The translations under genes and the position numbers were made by a program. Below the pieces are notes generated by a model. The model had not been told where the DNA came from, made no database searches, and worked only from the letters and a program-made list of their open reading frames with translations. Shown here piece by piece: positions 26,909-35,600 of a stretch of DNA of 64,000 bases (the stretch's first letter is position 1; each line of letters starts with the position of its first letter). The stretch spans positions 930,001 to 994,000 of the forward strand of contig NZ_CP072308.1 in NCBI RefSeq assembly GCF_017726655.1. Direction: 5' to 3'. This stretch comes from Agrobacterium tumefaciens. Lineage in GTDB: Bacteria > Pseudomonadota > Alphaproteobacteria > Rhizobiales > Rhizobiaceae.

Positions 26909-29148
26909 TCAGCCTGTTTCTTGCGGGACGAAATCAACCCGGCAATCAATTTGGGCGCACTGGATTTCAGGGCTTCACCACGTCCGGAAAGGCTGGGATT
27001 GGTCATGAAATAGTGCTGCGCGTTGAACGGTTCTTCGCCTTTACGCACCTCGATGCGCCTCGACGTTCCGTCCGCAAGTATCTCGTAGCTTTGCTGGTTG
27101 TCAATGAGATTGCCCAGCATAATCTGTGAAAGAACCTGCTCATGCACCGTGGGATTGGTCAGCGGAACCAGCGTTTCCACGCGCCGATCCAGGTTGCGCG
27201 GCATCATGTCGGCCGAGCCGATATAGACCAGCGCCTTGTCAGACGGCAGGCCGAAACCGTTGCCGAAGCAGAAGATGCGGCTGTGCTCCAGGAAGCGGCC
27301 GACAATGGATTTGACGCGGATATTATCCGACAGTCCCGGCACCTGCGGGCGCAGGCAGCAGATGCCGCGCACAACGAGATCGATCTCAACGCCGGCAGCG
27401 CTTGCAAGGTAAAGCGCGTCGATGATTTCGGGGTCGACCAGCGAATTCATCTTCATCCAGATCGCCGCCGGCGCGCCATTCTTGGCATGCGCGATCTCTT
27501 CATGGATATGCTTGAGGATGCGGGGGCGCAGGGTGTAGGGCGAAACCGCCAGCTTCATTCCCTCTTCCGGCTCACCATAGCCGGTGATGAAATTGAAGAT
27601 ATTCGCCATGTCGTGGGCGATCTTCGGATTGCAGGTGAAGAAGGAAAGGTCGGTGTAAATCTTGGCCGTGATCGGGTGGTAGTTGCCCGTGCCGAGGTGG
27701 CAATAGGTTCTGAGCTTGCCGTCTTCGCGACGCACCACCATCGACATCTTGGCGTGTGTCTTGAGTTCGATGAAGCCGAACACGACCTGCACACCGGCAC
27801 GCTCCAGATCGCGCGCCCAACGGATATTTGCTTCCTCGTCGAAACGCGCCTTGAGTTCGACCAGCGCCGTCACCGACTTGCCAGCTTCCGCCGCATCAAT
27901 CAGCGCACGAACGATCGGGCTGTCATTGGAGGTGCGGTAAAGCGTCTGCTTGATGGCGAGCACTTCGGGGTCGCGCGCCGCCTGCAGGAGGAACTGCACC
28001 ACCACGTCGAAGCTTTCATACGGATGGTGAACCACCATGTCCTTTTCGCGGATGGCGGCAAGGCAATCGCCCGCATGTTCGCGCACGCGCTCAGGAAAAC
28101 GGGCATTGTAGGGCTCAAATTTCAGGTCGTCGCGGGGAGCGCGCACGATTTCCGAGATGGTGTTGAGCGCCAGAAGCCCAGGCAGAACCGCGACGCGATT
28201 GTCCGGCACGCCAAGCTCATGCACCACGAACTGGCGCAGCGACTGCGGCATCTCGCTATCGGTTTCGATGCGAATCACCGAGCCGCGGCGACGCCGCTTC
28301 AGCGCGCTTTCGAAAAAGCGGACCAGATCTTCGGCCTCTTCCTCCACTTCGATATCGCTGTCTCTGATGATGCGGAAGGTGCCGAAGCCACGAACGGTAT
28401 AACCCGGATAAAGCCGATGGATGAACAGGCCGACCACATCTTCAAGCGTGATGTAGCGGATGGCGTTCTTGTCGTCCGGCAGCCGCACGAAGCGATCCAG
28501 CGCAGGCGGCAGGCGCAGAAGCGCCGTCATAGGCTCGCGGCCGTTTACGCTATCGAGCTGCAGCCCCATAGAGAAGCCGAGATTGGGGATAAAGGGGAAC
28601 GGATGCGCGGGGTCGATGGACAGCGGCGTCAGGACCGGAAAGATCCGGTCTTCGAACTCCGTTTCCAGCCACGTGCGGTCGGCATCCGACAAAGCGGCAG
28701 GCCGCACGATGAAGATTTCTTCCTTGGCGAGATATTGCTGCAGAACGGCAAGCGATGCCTGCTGCTCCATCTGCAGATTGTCGATTTCCTTCAGGATGTC
28801 TTCCAGCTGCTCGGCAGGGGTCTTGCCGTCCGGCGTCTTGACGGTGATTTTCTGGCGCACCTGGCCTTCAAGACCGGCGACGCGGACCATGAAGAACTCA
28901 TCGAGATTGGCCGCAGAGATGGACAGGAAACGCAGCCGCTCCAGAAGAGGATGATCGGTGTTCAGCGTTTCTTCGAGGACGCGGCGGTTGAACTGGAGCC
29001 AGGAAAACTCGCGGTTGATGAAACGCGCCGGGCTGTCCCAGAGGCTTTCGCCTTCAGTCGGCTGAACCCTGTTGAAGTCTTCCTGCGCGATAGCGTCCAT
29101 TCCGTGTTCCGTCCCCTGACCAATTTCCGTCCCGTGATCCTGCTGCAT
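26905..29148 (-). CDS. ppk: polyphosphate kinase 1
   Basis: PPK1 builds polyphosphate from ATP at the membrane periphery. The protein (747 residues from the ATG at 29148) has the N domain ([20 protein letters not shown]), the head domain and two catalytic phospholipase-D-like domains. The autophosphorylated histidine lies in [14 protein letters not shown], and the second conserved histidine in [13 protein letters not shown] start at 29100 is also possible; 29148 is preferred because AAGGAC lies about nine bases upstream. The gene follows hdaA and precedes ppx, with which it overlaps. Confidence 0.95.
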   Translation of the reverse strand: MQQDHGTEIGQGTEHGMDAIAQEDFNRVQPTEGESLWDSPARFINREFSWLQFNRRVLEETLNTDHPLLERLRFLSISAANLDEFFMVRVAGLEGQVRQKITVKTPDGKTPAEQLEDILKEIDNLQMEQQASLAVLQQYLAKEEIFIVRPAALSDADRTWLETEFEDRIFPVLTPLSIDPAHPFPFIPNLGFSMGLQLDSVNGREPMTALLRLPPALDRFVRLPDDKNAIRYITLEDVVGLFIHRLYPGYTVRGFGTFRIIRDSDIEVEEEAEDLVRFFESALKRRRRGSVIRIETDSEMPQSLRQFVVHELGVPDNRVAVLPGLLALNTISEIVRAPRDDLKFEPYNARFPERVREHAGDCLAAIREKDMVVHHPYESFDVVVQFLLQAARDPEVLAIKQTLYRTSNDSPIVRALIDAAEAGKSVTALVELKARFDEEANIRWARDLERAGVQVVFGFIELKTHAKMSMVVRREDGKLRTYCHLGTGNYHPITAKIYTDLSFFTCNPKIAHDMANIFNFITGYGEPEEGMKLAVSPYTLRPRILKHIHEEIAHAKNGAPAAIWMKMNSLVDPEIIDALYLASAAGVEIDLVVRGICCLRPQVPGLSDNIRVKSIVGRFLEHSRIFCFGNGFGLPSDKALVYIGSADMMPRNLDRRVETLVPLTNPTVHEQVLSQIMLGNLIDNQQSYEILADGTSRRIEVRKGEEPFNAQHYFMTNPSLSGRGEALKSSAPKLIAGLISSRKKQAE

Positions 29149-29201
29149 CGCGCGATCGTCCTTCTTGCCCGTATAACAGTTTGACGACGGAACTGTGACA
29201 G

Positions 29202-29927
29202 TCAATCGACGTCGAACTCGCCGGGGGCCGCATTGTCCATCGCGTTGAGAACTTCCGCCACCAGCGGCCGGGTAATTCTCGTTGCGCGCGCCAGGGCGAG
29301 CCGGTCTATTCTGTCAACGATCGTCTGCGCCGTGTCGAGCGAACGCTCCATTCTGTTGACGATGTAGCCTATGAGTTTGTCATCCATGTAAAGCTGCCGG
29401 TCGGCGAAGAGTTTTACCAGCACCTGCGCCAGAAGCCCCTCGTCCGGCTCTCCGGTCTCCACAATCGTGACGGCCTTCAGGCGCGAGCGAAGGTCCGGCA
29501 GCGTCACCGGCCACGCGGAGGGCCATTGCCGGCTGGTCATCAGAAGCGTCGTTCCGTTCTGGCGCACGCTGTTGATGACATGAAACAGTTCGGTGTCGTC
29601 AAAACCGCGCCGGTCGGCATCCTCGAATAGAACCGGCCCGGTTTCGGCCGTACGCGCCGCATCGCCTCCGGCTGTCGGATGGATGTCGCGGGCCTCGCTG
29701 ATGTTTTTCCAGATATTGGCGAGATGCGATTTTCCCGAGCCCGGGGGCCCGGCCAGCACCACCACCGGTGACGGCCAGTTGGGCCATTCATCGACAAGGC
29801 TGACGGCAGCCTCCAGCGAAGCCGAGACCAGGAGATCATCCCGGCCGGAAGCGGATTGGTGCGAGAATGCGAGCGGCAGCTGCTCGGCCTTCGACCGGGC
29901 GTTGTCGGTTTTGATCGGGTCAGTCAT
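29202..29927 (-). CDS. hdaA: HdaA, DnaA regulatory inactivator
   Basis: Hda-type proteins join the DNA polymerase sliding clamp and stimulate hydrolysis of ATP on DnaA, limiting replication initiation. The 241-residue protein has the clamp-binding motif QLPLAF at residues 16-21, a Walker A region GPPGSGKSH near 60-68, LFEDAD as the Walker B region, and AAA+ sensor segments. It lacks a DnaA-type DNA-binding domain. It lies between the AI-2E permease gene and ppk; this order is common in Rhizobiales. Confidence 0.9.
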   Translation of the reverse strand: MTDPIKTDNARSKAEQLPLAFSHQSASGRDDLLVSASLEAAVSLVDEWPNWPSPVVVLAGPPGSGKSHLANIWKNISEARDIHPTAGGDAARTAETGPVLFEDADRRGFDDTELFHVINSVRQNGTTLLMTSRQWPSAWPVTLPDLRSRLKAVTIVETGEPDEGLLAQVLVKLFADRQLYMDDKLIGYIVNRMERSLDTAQTIVDRIDRLALARATRITRPLVAEVLNAMDNAAPGEFDVD

Positions 29928-29929
29928 CG

Positions 29930-31087
29930 TCAGCTCTGAGAGTCAGCTTTGCCGGAGGGTTTCTCCGCCTCTTCCAGCGCCGGATTTGCGTCCCATGGAA
30001 GATTGGCGGCGTGCCCGTGGTAAAGGTCGCTCTCAAGATACCGCGACAGAGCGAAGCGAACAAGCACACCAACTGCTGCCGCGGCCGGCACGGCGACCAG
30101 AAGCCCGACAAAACCGAAGAGCGCACCAAAGGCGAAGAGGGCAAACATGAGCCAGACCGGATGCAGGCCCACGCTGCTGCCGACCAGCTTCGGCTGAAGG
30201 ATGTTGCCCTCGATGAACTGGCCGGAAAAGAACACGGCGAGTGTCAGGATGACGTAGATATAATCCGGCCAGAACTGCACCAGCGCGACGCCAACGGCCA
30301 GAATGAGGCCGACCATGGAGCCGATATAGGGAATGAAGCTGATGAGGCCGGAGAAAAGGCCGATCAGCAGGCCAAAATTCAGGCCCACCAGCGACAGGCC
30401 AACCGCGTAATAGACGCCAAGGATCAGGCAGAGCGACCCCTGCCCCCGCACGAAGCCGGCAATGGTCTTGTCCATGTCGCGGGCGATCTGGCGTACGGTG
30501 TGCACATAATCACGCGGGATCCAGCTGTCGACCTTGTCGATCATGCGGTCCCAGTCGAGCAGCAGATAAAAGGCGACAACGGGTGTCACGACCAGCAGGG
30601 ACACCACATCGACAAGCGATTTGCCGGAATTCCAGATCTGGGTCAGAAGCGTGCCGATGAAGCCCGCGCCTTCGGTCAGCAGCTTTGAGAAATTCTCCTT
30701 TACCGCGTCGATCTGGCTGCTCACCCAATCCGGCAGAAGATTGGTGTCGGCACCGGCGATCAGTTGCTGGAGCGAAGAAATATATTGCGGAATGCGCGTG
30801 ATGAATTCCGACGCCTGGGCGGCAATCAGCGGAATGATGATGATGAGCGACAGGGCAAACAAAAGCACGAAGGAGACGAGGATAACAACGGTCGCCATCA
30901 ATCTGCTGAGGCCGCGCCGCTCCAGCCAGTCGGCAACCGGATCAAGAAAATAAGCAAGCGCCATGCCCGCCACAAAAGGCAGAAGGATGGAGCTGAAGAC
31001 CATGAGAAAAAGGATAAAGACGACAAGCACGCCGATCCAGAAAAACACCTGTCGGCGAAGATTGGTACCGCTCACATGGGGTTGCAT
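29930..31087 (-). CDS. AI-2E family transporter (PerM-like)
   Basis: This 385-residue inner-membrane protein has about seven to eight hydrophobic segments. It contains the family motifs LPFVAGMALAYFLDPV near residue 36 and GQGSLCLILGVYYAVGLSLVG near residue 215, and in the C-terminal half NILQPKLVGSSVGLHP. AI-2E permease-family proteins include exporters and sodium/proton antiporters; substrate is unknown here. Its stop is three bases before hdaA begins. The acidic C-terminal tail is not conserved. Confidence 0.88.
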   Translation of the reverse strand: MQPHVSGTNLRRQVFFWIGVLVVFILFLMVFSSILLPFVAGMALAYFLDPVADWLERRGLSRLMATVVILVSFVLLFALSLIIIIPLIAAQASEFITRIPQYISSLQQLIAGADTNLLPDWVSSQIDAVKENFSKLLTEGAGFIGTLLTQIWNSGKSLVDVVSLLVVTPVVAFYLLLDWDRMIDKVDSWIPRDYVHTVRQIARDMDKTIAGFVRGQGSLCLILGVYYAVGLSLVGLNFGLLIGLFSGLISFIPYIGSMVGLILAVGVALVQFWPDYIYVILTLAVFFSGQFIEGNILQPKLVGSSVGLHPVWLMFALFAFGALFGFVGLLVAVPAAAAVGVLVRFALSRYLESDLYHGHAANLPWDANPALEEAEKPSGKADSQS

Positions 31088-31371
31088 TCATTCATCCTTC
31101 TGTCGCCGCATCGTCATCCAGCATCATGGAGATAGGATGGGCGTGGGCATATGGTCAAGACTGCGGCGGCAAAGGTGTGGACCGCGCCGCAGGGGCTGTC
31201 GATGCCGCATGTCTGGTCCCGTCTTTGCCTCACCGCGACAAATGCTGTTGAACGCCGGGGTATTCGAACGCTAAAGCCGTTAAAATCAGGAGCTTTTGGC
31301 ACTCAAACCCTTGCATCAGGCCCCGTCCCGTGCGAATGGCGACGCCAAAGGAACCAGCGGAGACGAGAGCC
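31088..31371. promoter_or_regulatory. divergent control region upstream of purM
   Basis: These 284 bases lie between the start of the AI-2E gene and purM and must contain both promoters. I see no PurR-type or riboswitch structure. An AT-richer spot near 31270-31295 (GCCGTTAAAATCAGG) is the likeliest purM promoter position. Confidence 0.35.
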
Positions 31372-32445
31372 ATGAGCCAGTCGGGCAAGAACGGTCTTAC
31401 CTATAGTGATGCGGGTGTGGATATCGACGCCGGCAACCTGATGGTCGAAAAGATCAAACCGGCGGTGCGCTCCACGCGACGTCCCGGTGCAGACGGCGAA
31501 ATCGGCGGCTTCGGCGGCCTGTTCGACCTGAAAGCCGCAGGCTTCACCGACCCGGTTCTGGTGGCCGCGAATGACGGCGTGGGCACCAAGCTGAAGATCG
31601 CCATCGACGCCAACTATCACGATACCGTCGGCATCGATCTCGTCGCCATGTGCGTCAACGATCTCGTGGTGCAGGGTGCCGAGCCGCTGTTCTTCCTCGA
31701 TTATTTCGCGACCGGCAAGCTCGACCCCGATCAGGGCGCCGCCATCGTTTCCGGGATTGCCGCGGGCTGCCGCGAATCCGGTTGTGCGCTGATCGGCGGT
31801 GAAACCGCTGAGATGCCGGGCATGTATTCGGATGGCGATTACGATCTTGCCGGGTTTGCCGTGGGTGCGGCCGAACGTGGTCAGCTGCTGCCAGCCGGCG
31901 ATATTTCCGAGGGCGATGTCATTCTCGGCCTCTCCTCTTCCGGCGTCCACTCCAACGGCTTCTCGCTGGTGCGCAAGATCGTATCGATCTCCGGGCTCGA
32001 CTGGGACGCCCCCGCCCCCTTCGCCGATGGCAAGAAGCTGGGCGAAGCCCTGCTCACACCGACCCGCATCTATGTAAAGCCGCTTTTGAAGGCGATCCGC
32101 GAGACCGGCGCGCTGAAGGCGCTGGCGCATATTACCGGCGGCGGTTTCCCGGAGAATATTCCGCGCGTTCTGCCGAAGCATCTCGCTGCCGAGATCGATC
32201 TTGGCGCAATCAAGGTTCCGGCCGTCTTCTCCTGGCTTGCGAAAACCGGCGGTGTCGAAGCCAATGAAATGCTGCGCACCTTCAACTGCGGCGTCGGCAT
32301 GATCGTCGTGGTTTCTGCTGAAAATGCGGAAAAGGTTACAAACGCGCTCACCGCCGAAGGCGAGACCGTCTTCCCGCTCGGCCGCATGGTCGCCCGCGAA
32401 GAAGGCGCGCATGGCACGATCTACAAGGGCACTCTTGGCCTATGA
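31372..32445 (+). CDS. purM: phosphoribosylformylglycinamidine cyclo-ligase
   Basis: PurM closes the imidazole ring to give aminoimidazole ribotide in purine synthesis, using ATP. The 357-residue protein has the family glycine-rich blocks [12 protein letters not shown] and [12 protein letters not shown] near residues 45-82, and [11 protein letters not shown] and [15 protein letters not shown] in the middle. The ATG at 31372 ([11 protein letters not shown]) begins the conserved domain. The stop overlaps the purN start (ATGA), so the pair is translationally coupled. Confidence 0.96.
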   Translation: MSQSGKNGLTYSDAGVDIDAGNLMVEKIKPAVRSTRRPGADGEIGGFGGLFDLKAAGFTDPVLVAANDGVGTKLKIAIDANYHDTVGIDLVAMCVNDLVVQGAEPLFFLDYFATGKLDPDQGAAIVSGIAAGCRESGCALIGGETAEMPGMYSDGDYDLAGFAVGAAERGQLLPAGDISEGDVILGLSSSGVHSNGFSLVRKIVSISGLDWDAPAPFADGKKLGEALLTPTRIYVKPLLKAIRETGALKALAHITGGGFPENIPRVLPKHLAAEIDLGAIKVPAVFSWLAKTGGVEANEMLRTFNCGVGMIVVVSAENAEKVTNALTAEGETVFPLGRMVAREEGAHGTIYKGTLGL

Positions 32446-33116
32446 TGAGCGCCGCCTTGTCGTCCGGCCGTAAACGTGTCGTCGTTTTCATTTCCGGCAG
32501 CGGCTCCAACATGGTGTCGCTGGCCAAGGCCTGTCAGGCGAAGGATTTTCCGGCTGAAATCGCCTGCGTGATCTCGGACAAGGCGTCTGCGGGCGGCCTT
32601 GAGAAGGCGCGGGATCTGGGTATCCCGACGCTGGTCTTCGAACGCAAAACCTATGGCAGCAAGGCCGAACATGAAGGCGCGATTCTGGCCGCTCTTGGTG
32701 AGATTGCGCCTGATATCATCTGTCTCGCGGGTTACATGCGGCTGATCTCAGGGGATTTCATTGCCCCCTATGAGGGCCGCATCATCAATATCCACCCTTC
32801 CCTGCTGCCGCTTTTTCCCGGCCTCCACACCCATCAGCGCGCCATCGACAGCGGCATGAAGATTTCCGGCTGCACGGTGCATTTCGTCACCGAAGGCATG
32901 GATGAAGGCCCAACCATCGCGCAAGGCGCGGTGCCGGTGCTTTCCGATGACACGGCCGAAACGCTCGCCGCCCGCATCCTGACCGTGGAGCACCAGCTTT
33001 ATCCGCTGACTTTGAAGTTGCTTGCCGAGGGCAAGGTGCGGATGGATGGCGCCAAGACTATTTATTCGGGTAACGGCATCAAAGCCGCAAATAACCGCCT
33101 GATATCCTTTTCGTAA
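32442..33116 (+). CDS. purN: phosphoribosylglycinamide formyltransferase
   Basis: PurN formylates glycinamide ribotide with 10-formyltetrahydrofolate. The 224-residue protein has the phosphate-binding loop [12 protein letters not shown] (residues 17-28), the catalytic Asn116 and His118 in [13 protein letters not shown], and Asp154 in TEGMDEGP. Coupled to purM by the overlap at 32442-32445. The C-terminal 20 residues are not conserved. Confidence 0.95.
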   Translation: MMSAALSSGRKRVVVFISGSGSNMVSLAKACQAKDFPAEIACVISDKASAGGLEKARDLGIPTLVFERKTYGSKAEHEGAILAALGEIAPDIICLAGYMRLISGDFIAPYEGRIINIHPSLLPLFPGLHTHQRAIDSGMKISGCTVHFVTEGMDEGPTIAQGAVPVLSDDTAETLAARILTVEHQLYPLTLKLLAEGKVRMDGAKTIYSGNGIKAANNRLISFS

Positions 33117-33237
33117 TTTCGGTTTTTCTAAATATAAAACTTCGAATTTTTTCAGTATAAACTGATCATTTACCATAATCATCTTTAATGGCGTCAACGG
33201 CCTCCATTTCAGGCCCTCCGGTCATTCAGGAGCGATT

Positions 33238-34173
33238 ATGCCATTTTCAAGATTTTCACTGCCGCTCTCGGTCGCTTTGGCCGTCAGCATAGTTGCTCCA
33301 GCACTGGCGGAACCGGGCAATGTTACTGCGTCACTGGATGCAGGCGTTCTCAACATCAAGGCAACGGAAACCTTTTACAACGGCAGTCATAAAAACAGTC
33401 AACTCGATTGGAAAACAACGAATGCCATGGCCCTGCGCGGATCGCTCGGTCTGGAGCTTGCGCCCGATTGGCGGGTCAAGACCGAAGGGCGCATCGGCTT
33501 TTCCGGTGACGGCTACATGACCGACTATGACTGGCTTTATCCCTATTACAGAGACACATCCAAGGAAGGGTGGAGCGACCGTTCGCAGCATGGTGACACG
33601 CGGCTTGATCATTACCTGACCGGCAGTATCGAACTCAACCGCACTCTCCTGGAAGACCCGCTGCAACATCTCAGCGCGGGCATAGGTTTTCGTTACACTG
33701 ACGTACAATGGTCGTCCTACGGCGGTAGTTACATTTATAGCTGGCGCGGCTTTCGAAATTACGTCGGGGATTTTGGCAACGGTGAAAAGGCGATTACCTA
33801 CCGGCAGCAAATCCCGGTATTTTACGGCAACCTGACCGGCGGACGCAAATTTGGCAACTGGTCGCTAAACGCCGGAGTGGAAGGCGGCGCGATGGTGTAT
33901 GCCAAGGCAACCGACGACCATTGGATGCGGTCCATCCGCTTCGCCGATAAATTCGATATTGGCGGCATGTTCGGAGCAAAGGCAGGTATCGCCTATGACC
34001 TGACAGAAAATGCCTCCATCTATCTGGACGGCGCTTACGAATATACGAGCTTCGGTCGGGGTGACAAAACCGCGACATCCTTCGGAGGCGGCAGCAGTAC
34101 GGTTTACGACAATGCGGGCGGCGGCGACATGCAGTCGCTTTTTGTCAGCGCTGGCGTGAAGGGACGGTTCTGA
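33238..34173 (+). CDS. omptin-family outer-membrane protease
   Basis: Omptins are ten-stranded outer-membrane proteases that cleave between basic residues and need LPS. The 311-residue protein has a signal peptide (cleavage after APALA, residue 24). The catalytic pairs of OmpT/Pla are present: Asp96 and Asp98 in MTDYDWL (OmpT Asp83/85), and Asp226 and His228 in TDDHW (OmpT Asp210/His212). Matching segments include WSDRSQHGDTRLDHY and GGSYIYSWRGFRN, and the C-terminal Phe fits outer-membrane insertion. The upstream 120 bases are AT-rich. It is not in an operon. Alphaproteobacterial omptins are known but uncommon. Confidence 0.88.
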   Translation: MPFSRFSLPLSVALAVSIVAPALAEPGNVTASLDAGVLNIKATETFYNGSHKNSQLDWKTTNAMALRGSLGLELAPDWRVKTEGRIGFSGDGYMTDYDWLYPYYRDTSKEGWSDRSQHGDTRLDHYLTGSIELNRTLLEDPLQHLSAGIGFRYTDVQWSSYGGSYIYSWRGFRNYVGDFGNGEKAITYRQQIPVFYGNLTGGRKFGNWSLNAGVEGGAMVYAKATDDHWMRSIRFADKFDIGGMFGAKAGIAYDLTENASIYLDGAYEYTSFGRGDKTATSFGGGSSTVYDNAGGGDMQSLFVSAGVKGRF

Positions 34174-34206
34174 CAAGAGAGAGAGAGAGAGCTGCATGAA
34201 GTCAGT

Positions 34207-34347
34207 ATGAGTTTCTTCCTGCTTGGCCAACGTCTTGACCAAGTTTACTTCCGCACCCCGCTTGCGATCACGCATAACGCGCCTCTCGCAACTCTTGACA
34301 AGACGCTCGCGGCGGCAGCGAAGCTGGAGAACATGGTCTTCGTCTAA
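34207..34347 (+). pseudogene. C-terminal remnant of a VapC/PIN-domain toxin
   Basis: This 46-codon frame starting at the ATG at 34207 ends with NAPLATLDKTLAAAAKLENM, the typical C-terminal helix pair of VapC ribonucleases, whose PIN fold usually ends with a PLATLD-type strand. Everything before that, including the acidic catalytic residues, is missing, and no VapB antitoxin precedes it. The stretch begins next to a (GA)n repeat after the omptin gene and overlaps the 3' end of the Nudix gene by four bases. I treat it as a decayed toxin. Confidence 0.6.
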
Positions 34348-34964
34348 AGCTTGCTCAAAGCCGGACGGTTCAACATCGCCCATTGCAGCAGAATGATCGT
34401 CTTGGAATCCGTGATCTCCCCTGAAGCGATCATTCCGAAGGCTTCGTCGAGACCGTAGGTCAGAACCTCGATATCCTCGCCTTCATCCTCCAGCCCGCCG
34501 CCGCTGCCGGCTTGCATGTCGAGATCGATGCGGGCGACGAAGAGGCTGACCTTTTCCGTCAGCGTGCCGGGGCTGGCATACATGTCGAAGAGGTATTCAA
34601 CCTTTTCGACGGCGTAACCGGATTCTTCCATTGCCTCGCGGCGGATTGCATCGGCGGCATCGTCGCCATCGAGAAGCCCTGCCGGAACTTCGATCATGAA
34701 GTTCGGGTCGCCGTTGACGAAGGCGGCGGGGCGAAACTGGCGCACCATGACCACGCTGTCGCGTTTCTGGTCATAAAGGAGAATGGCGGCGGCGATGCCG
34801 TGATCATGGACCTCCCTCATGATACGGATTGTCTTGCCGTCAGGCATGCGCTGGTCGAAAACGAGCTTCTGCAGATGCACGAAGCCTTTCCAGACGGTTT
34901 CCTTTTCCACCAGCCGGATTCGGTCAGTCTCGGCAGCGGGCGACTTTAAAAGCGACACGTTCAT
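34344..34964 (-). CDS. NudK-like Nudix hydrolase, paralogue 1
   Basis: This 206-residue Nudix hydrolase has the box PAGLLDGDDAADAIRREAMEESGY near residue 100, shaped like that of E. coli NudK (GDP-mannose/ADP-ribose hydrolase). SPGTLTEKVSLF and EDEGEDIEVL follow at the expected distance. It cleaves nucleoside diphosphate derivatives in the cytosol; the substrate is inferred. The ATG at 34964 (MNVSLLKSP) is chosen. It is 26 bases downstream of a second NudK-type gene with which it shares overall length and motif order, so the two are probably tandem duplicates. Confidence 0.85.
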   Translation of the reverse strand: MNVSLLKSPAAETDRIRLVEKETVWKGFVHLQKLVFDQRMPDGKTIRIMREVHDHGIAAAILLYDQKRDSVVMVRQFRPAAFVNGDPNFMIEVPAGLLDGDDAADAIRREAMEESGYAVEKVEYLFDMYASPGTLTEKVSLFVARIDLDMQAGSGGGLEDEGEDIEVLTYGLDEAFGMIASGEITDSKTIILLQWAMLNRPALSKL

Positions 34965-34990
34965 GGGAGTCTCCGAAAGATGATGAAATC

Positions 34991-35587
34991 TCAGGCTGTC
35001 AGGGAGGCACGGTTCAACGCCGCCCATTGCAGCAGCATGATCGTCTTGCCGTCGCAGATTTCGCCTGTCTCGACCATCTTCATGGCGTCGTCCAGCGGAA
35101 TTTCCACGACCTCGATATCCTCGTCCTCATGGGCCGCACCGCCACCCTCTTCGACACGATCCGAGGATTCGACAATCGCGGCGAAGAAATGAATGATCTC
35201 GGTCACGGAGCCGGGAGACATGAACGACTTGAACAGGAACCGCACGTCCCTCACGACATAGCCCGTTTCCTCTGTCACCTCGCGGCGGATGGCCTCGGCC
35301 GGGTTATCGCCGTCCAGCAGGCCAGCCGGCGCCTCAAGGAGCCAGCCGTCATGACCGTTCACATGGGCCGGCATCCGAAACTGCCGCACCAGGACAACCG
35401 TCTGGCGTCTAGGATCAAAAAGCAGAATCGTCGCACCGTTGCCACGGTCATAGGCTTCGCGCCTGATGACTTTCGTTTCACCACGCGAATTGGTGTAATT
35501 ATAGGTGATGTTGCGCAGGTGATACCAGTTCTTTGAAAGCGTTTCGTCTTTCAGAATTTCAATTTTAACCTTATCGAACTTCGTCAT
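34991..35587 (-). CDS. nudK: NudK-like Nudix hydrolase, paralogue 2
   Basis: This 198-residue protein is close to NudK: N-terminal ITYNYTNSRGE, then EAYDRGNGATILLFD, the Nudix box AGLLDGDNPAEAIRREVTEETGY near residue 92, and SPGSVTEIIHFFAA, then EDEDIEVVEIPLDDA. NudK hydrolyses GDP-mannose and related sugar nucleotides. Segments such as the DRGNGATILL block match NudK better than the neighbouring copy does. It follows the molybdopterin oxidoreductase gene by 13 bases. Confidence 0.85.
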   Translation of the reverse strand: MTKFDKVKIEILKDETLSKNWYHLRNITYNYTNSRGETKVIRREAYDRGNGATILLFDPRRQTVVLVRQFRMPAHVNGHDGWLLEAPAGLLDGDNPAEAIRREVTEETGYVVRDVRFLFKSFMSPGSVTEIIHFFAAIVESSDRVEEGGGAAHEDEDIEVVEIPLDDAMKMVETGEICDGKTIMLLQWAALNRASLTA

Positions 35588-35600
35588 TCAAAATCTTCCG

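Noticed and set aside
27142..29184. 680-codon plus-strand open frame opposite ppk
   Set aside because: Antisense to a full PPK1 with intact motifs; the translated peptide has no domain signature.
29740..29755. GGGGGCCCGGGC-like GC block as a regulatory palindrome
   Set aside because: It encodes the Walker A region of HdaA and needs no other explanation.
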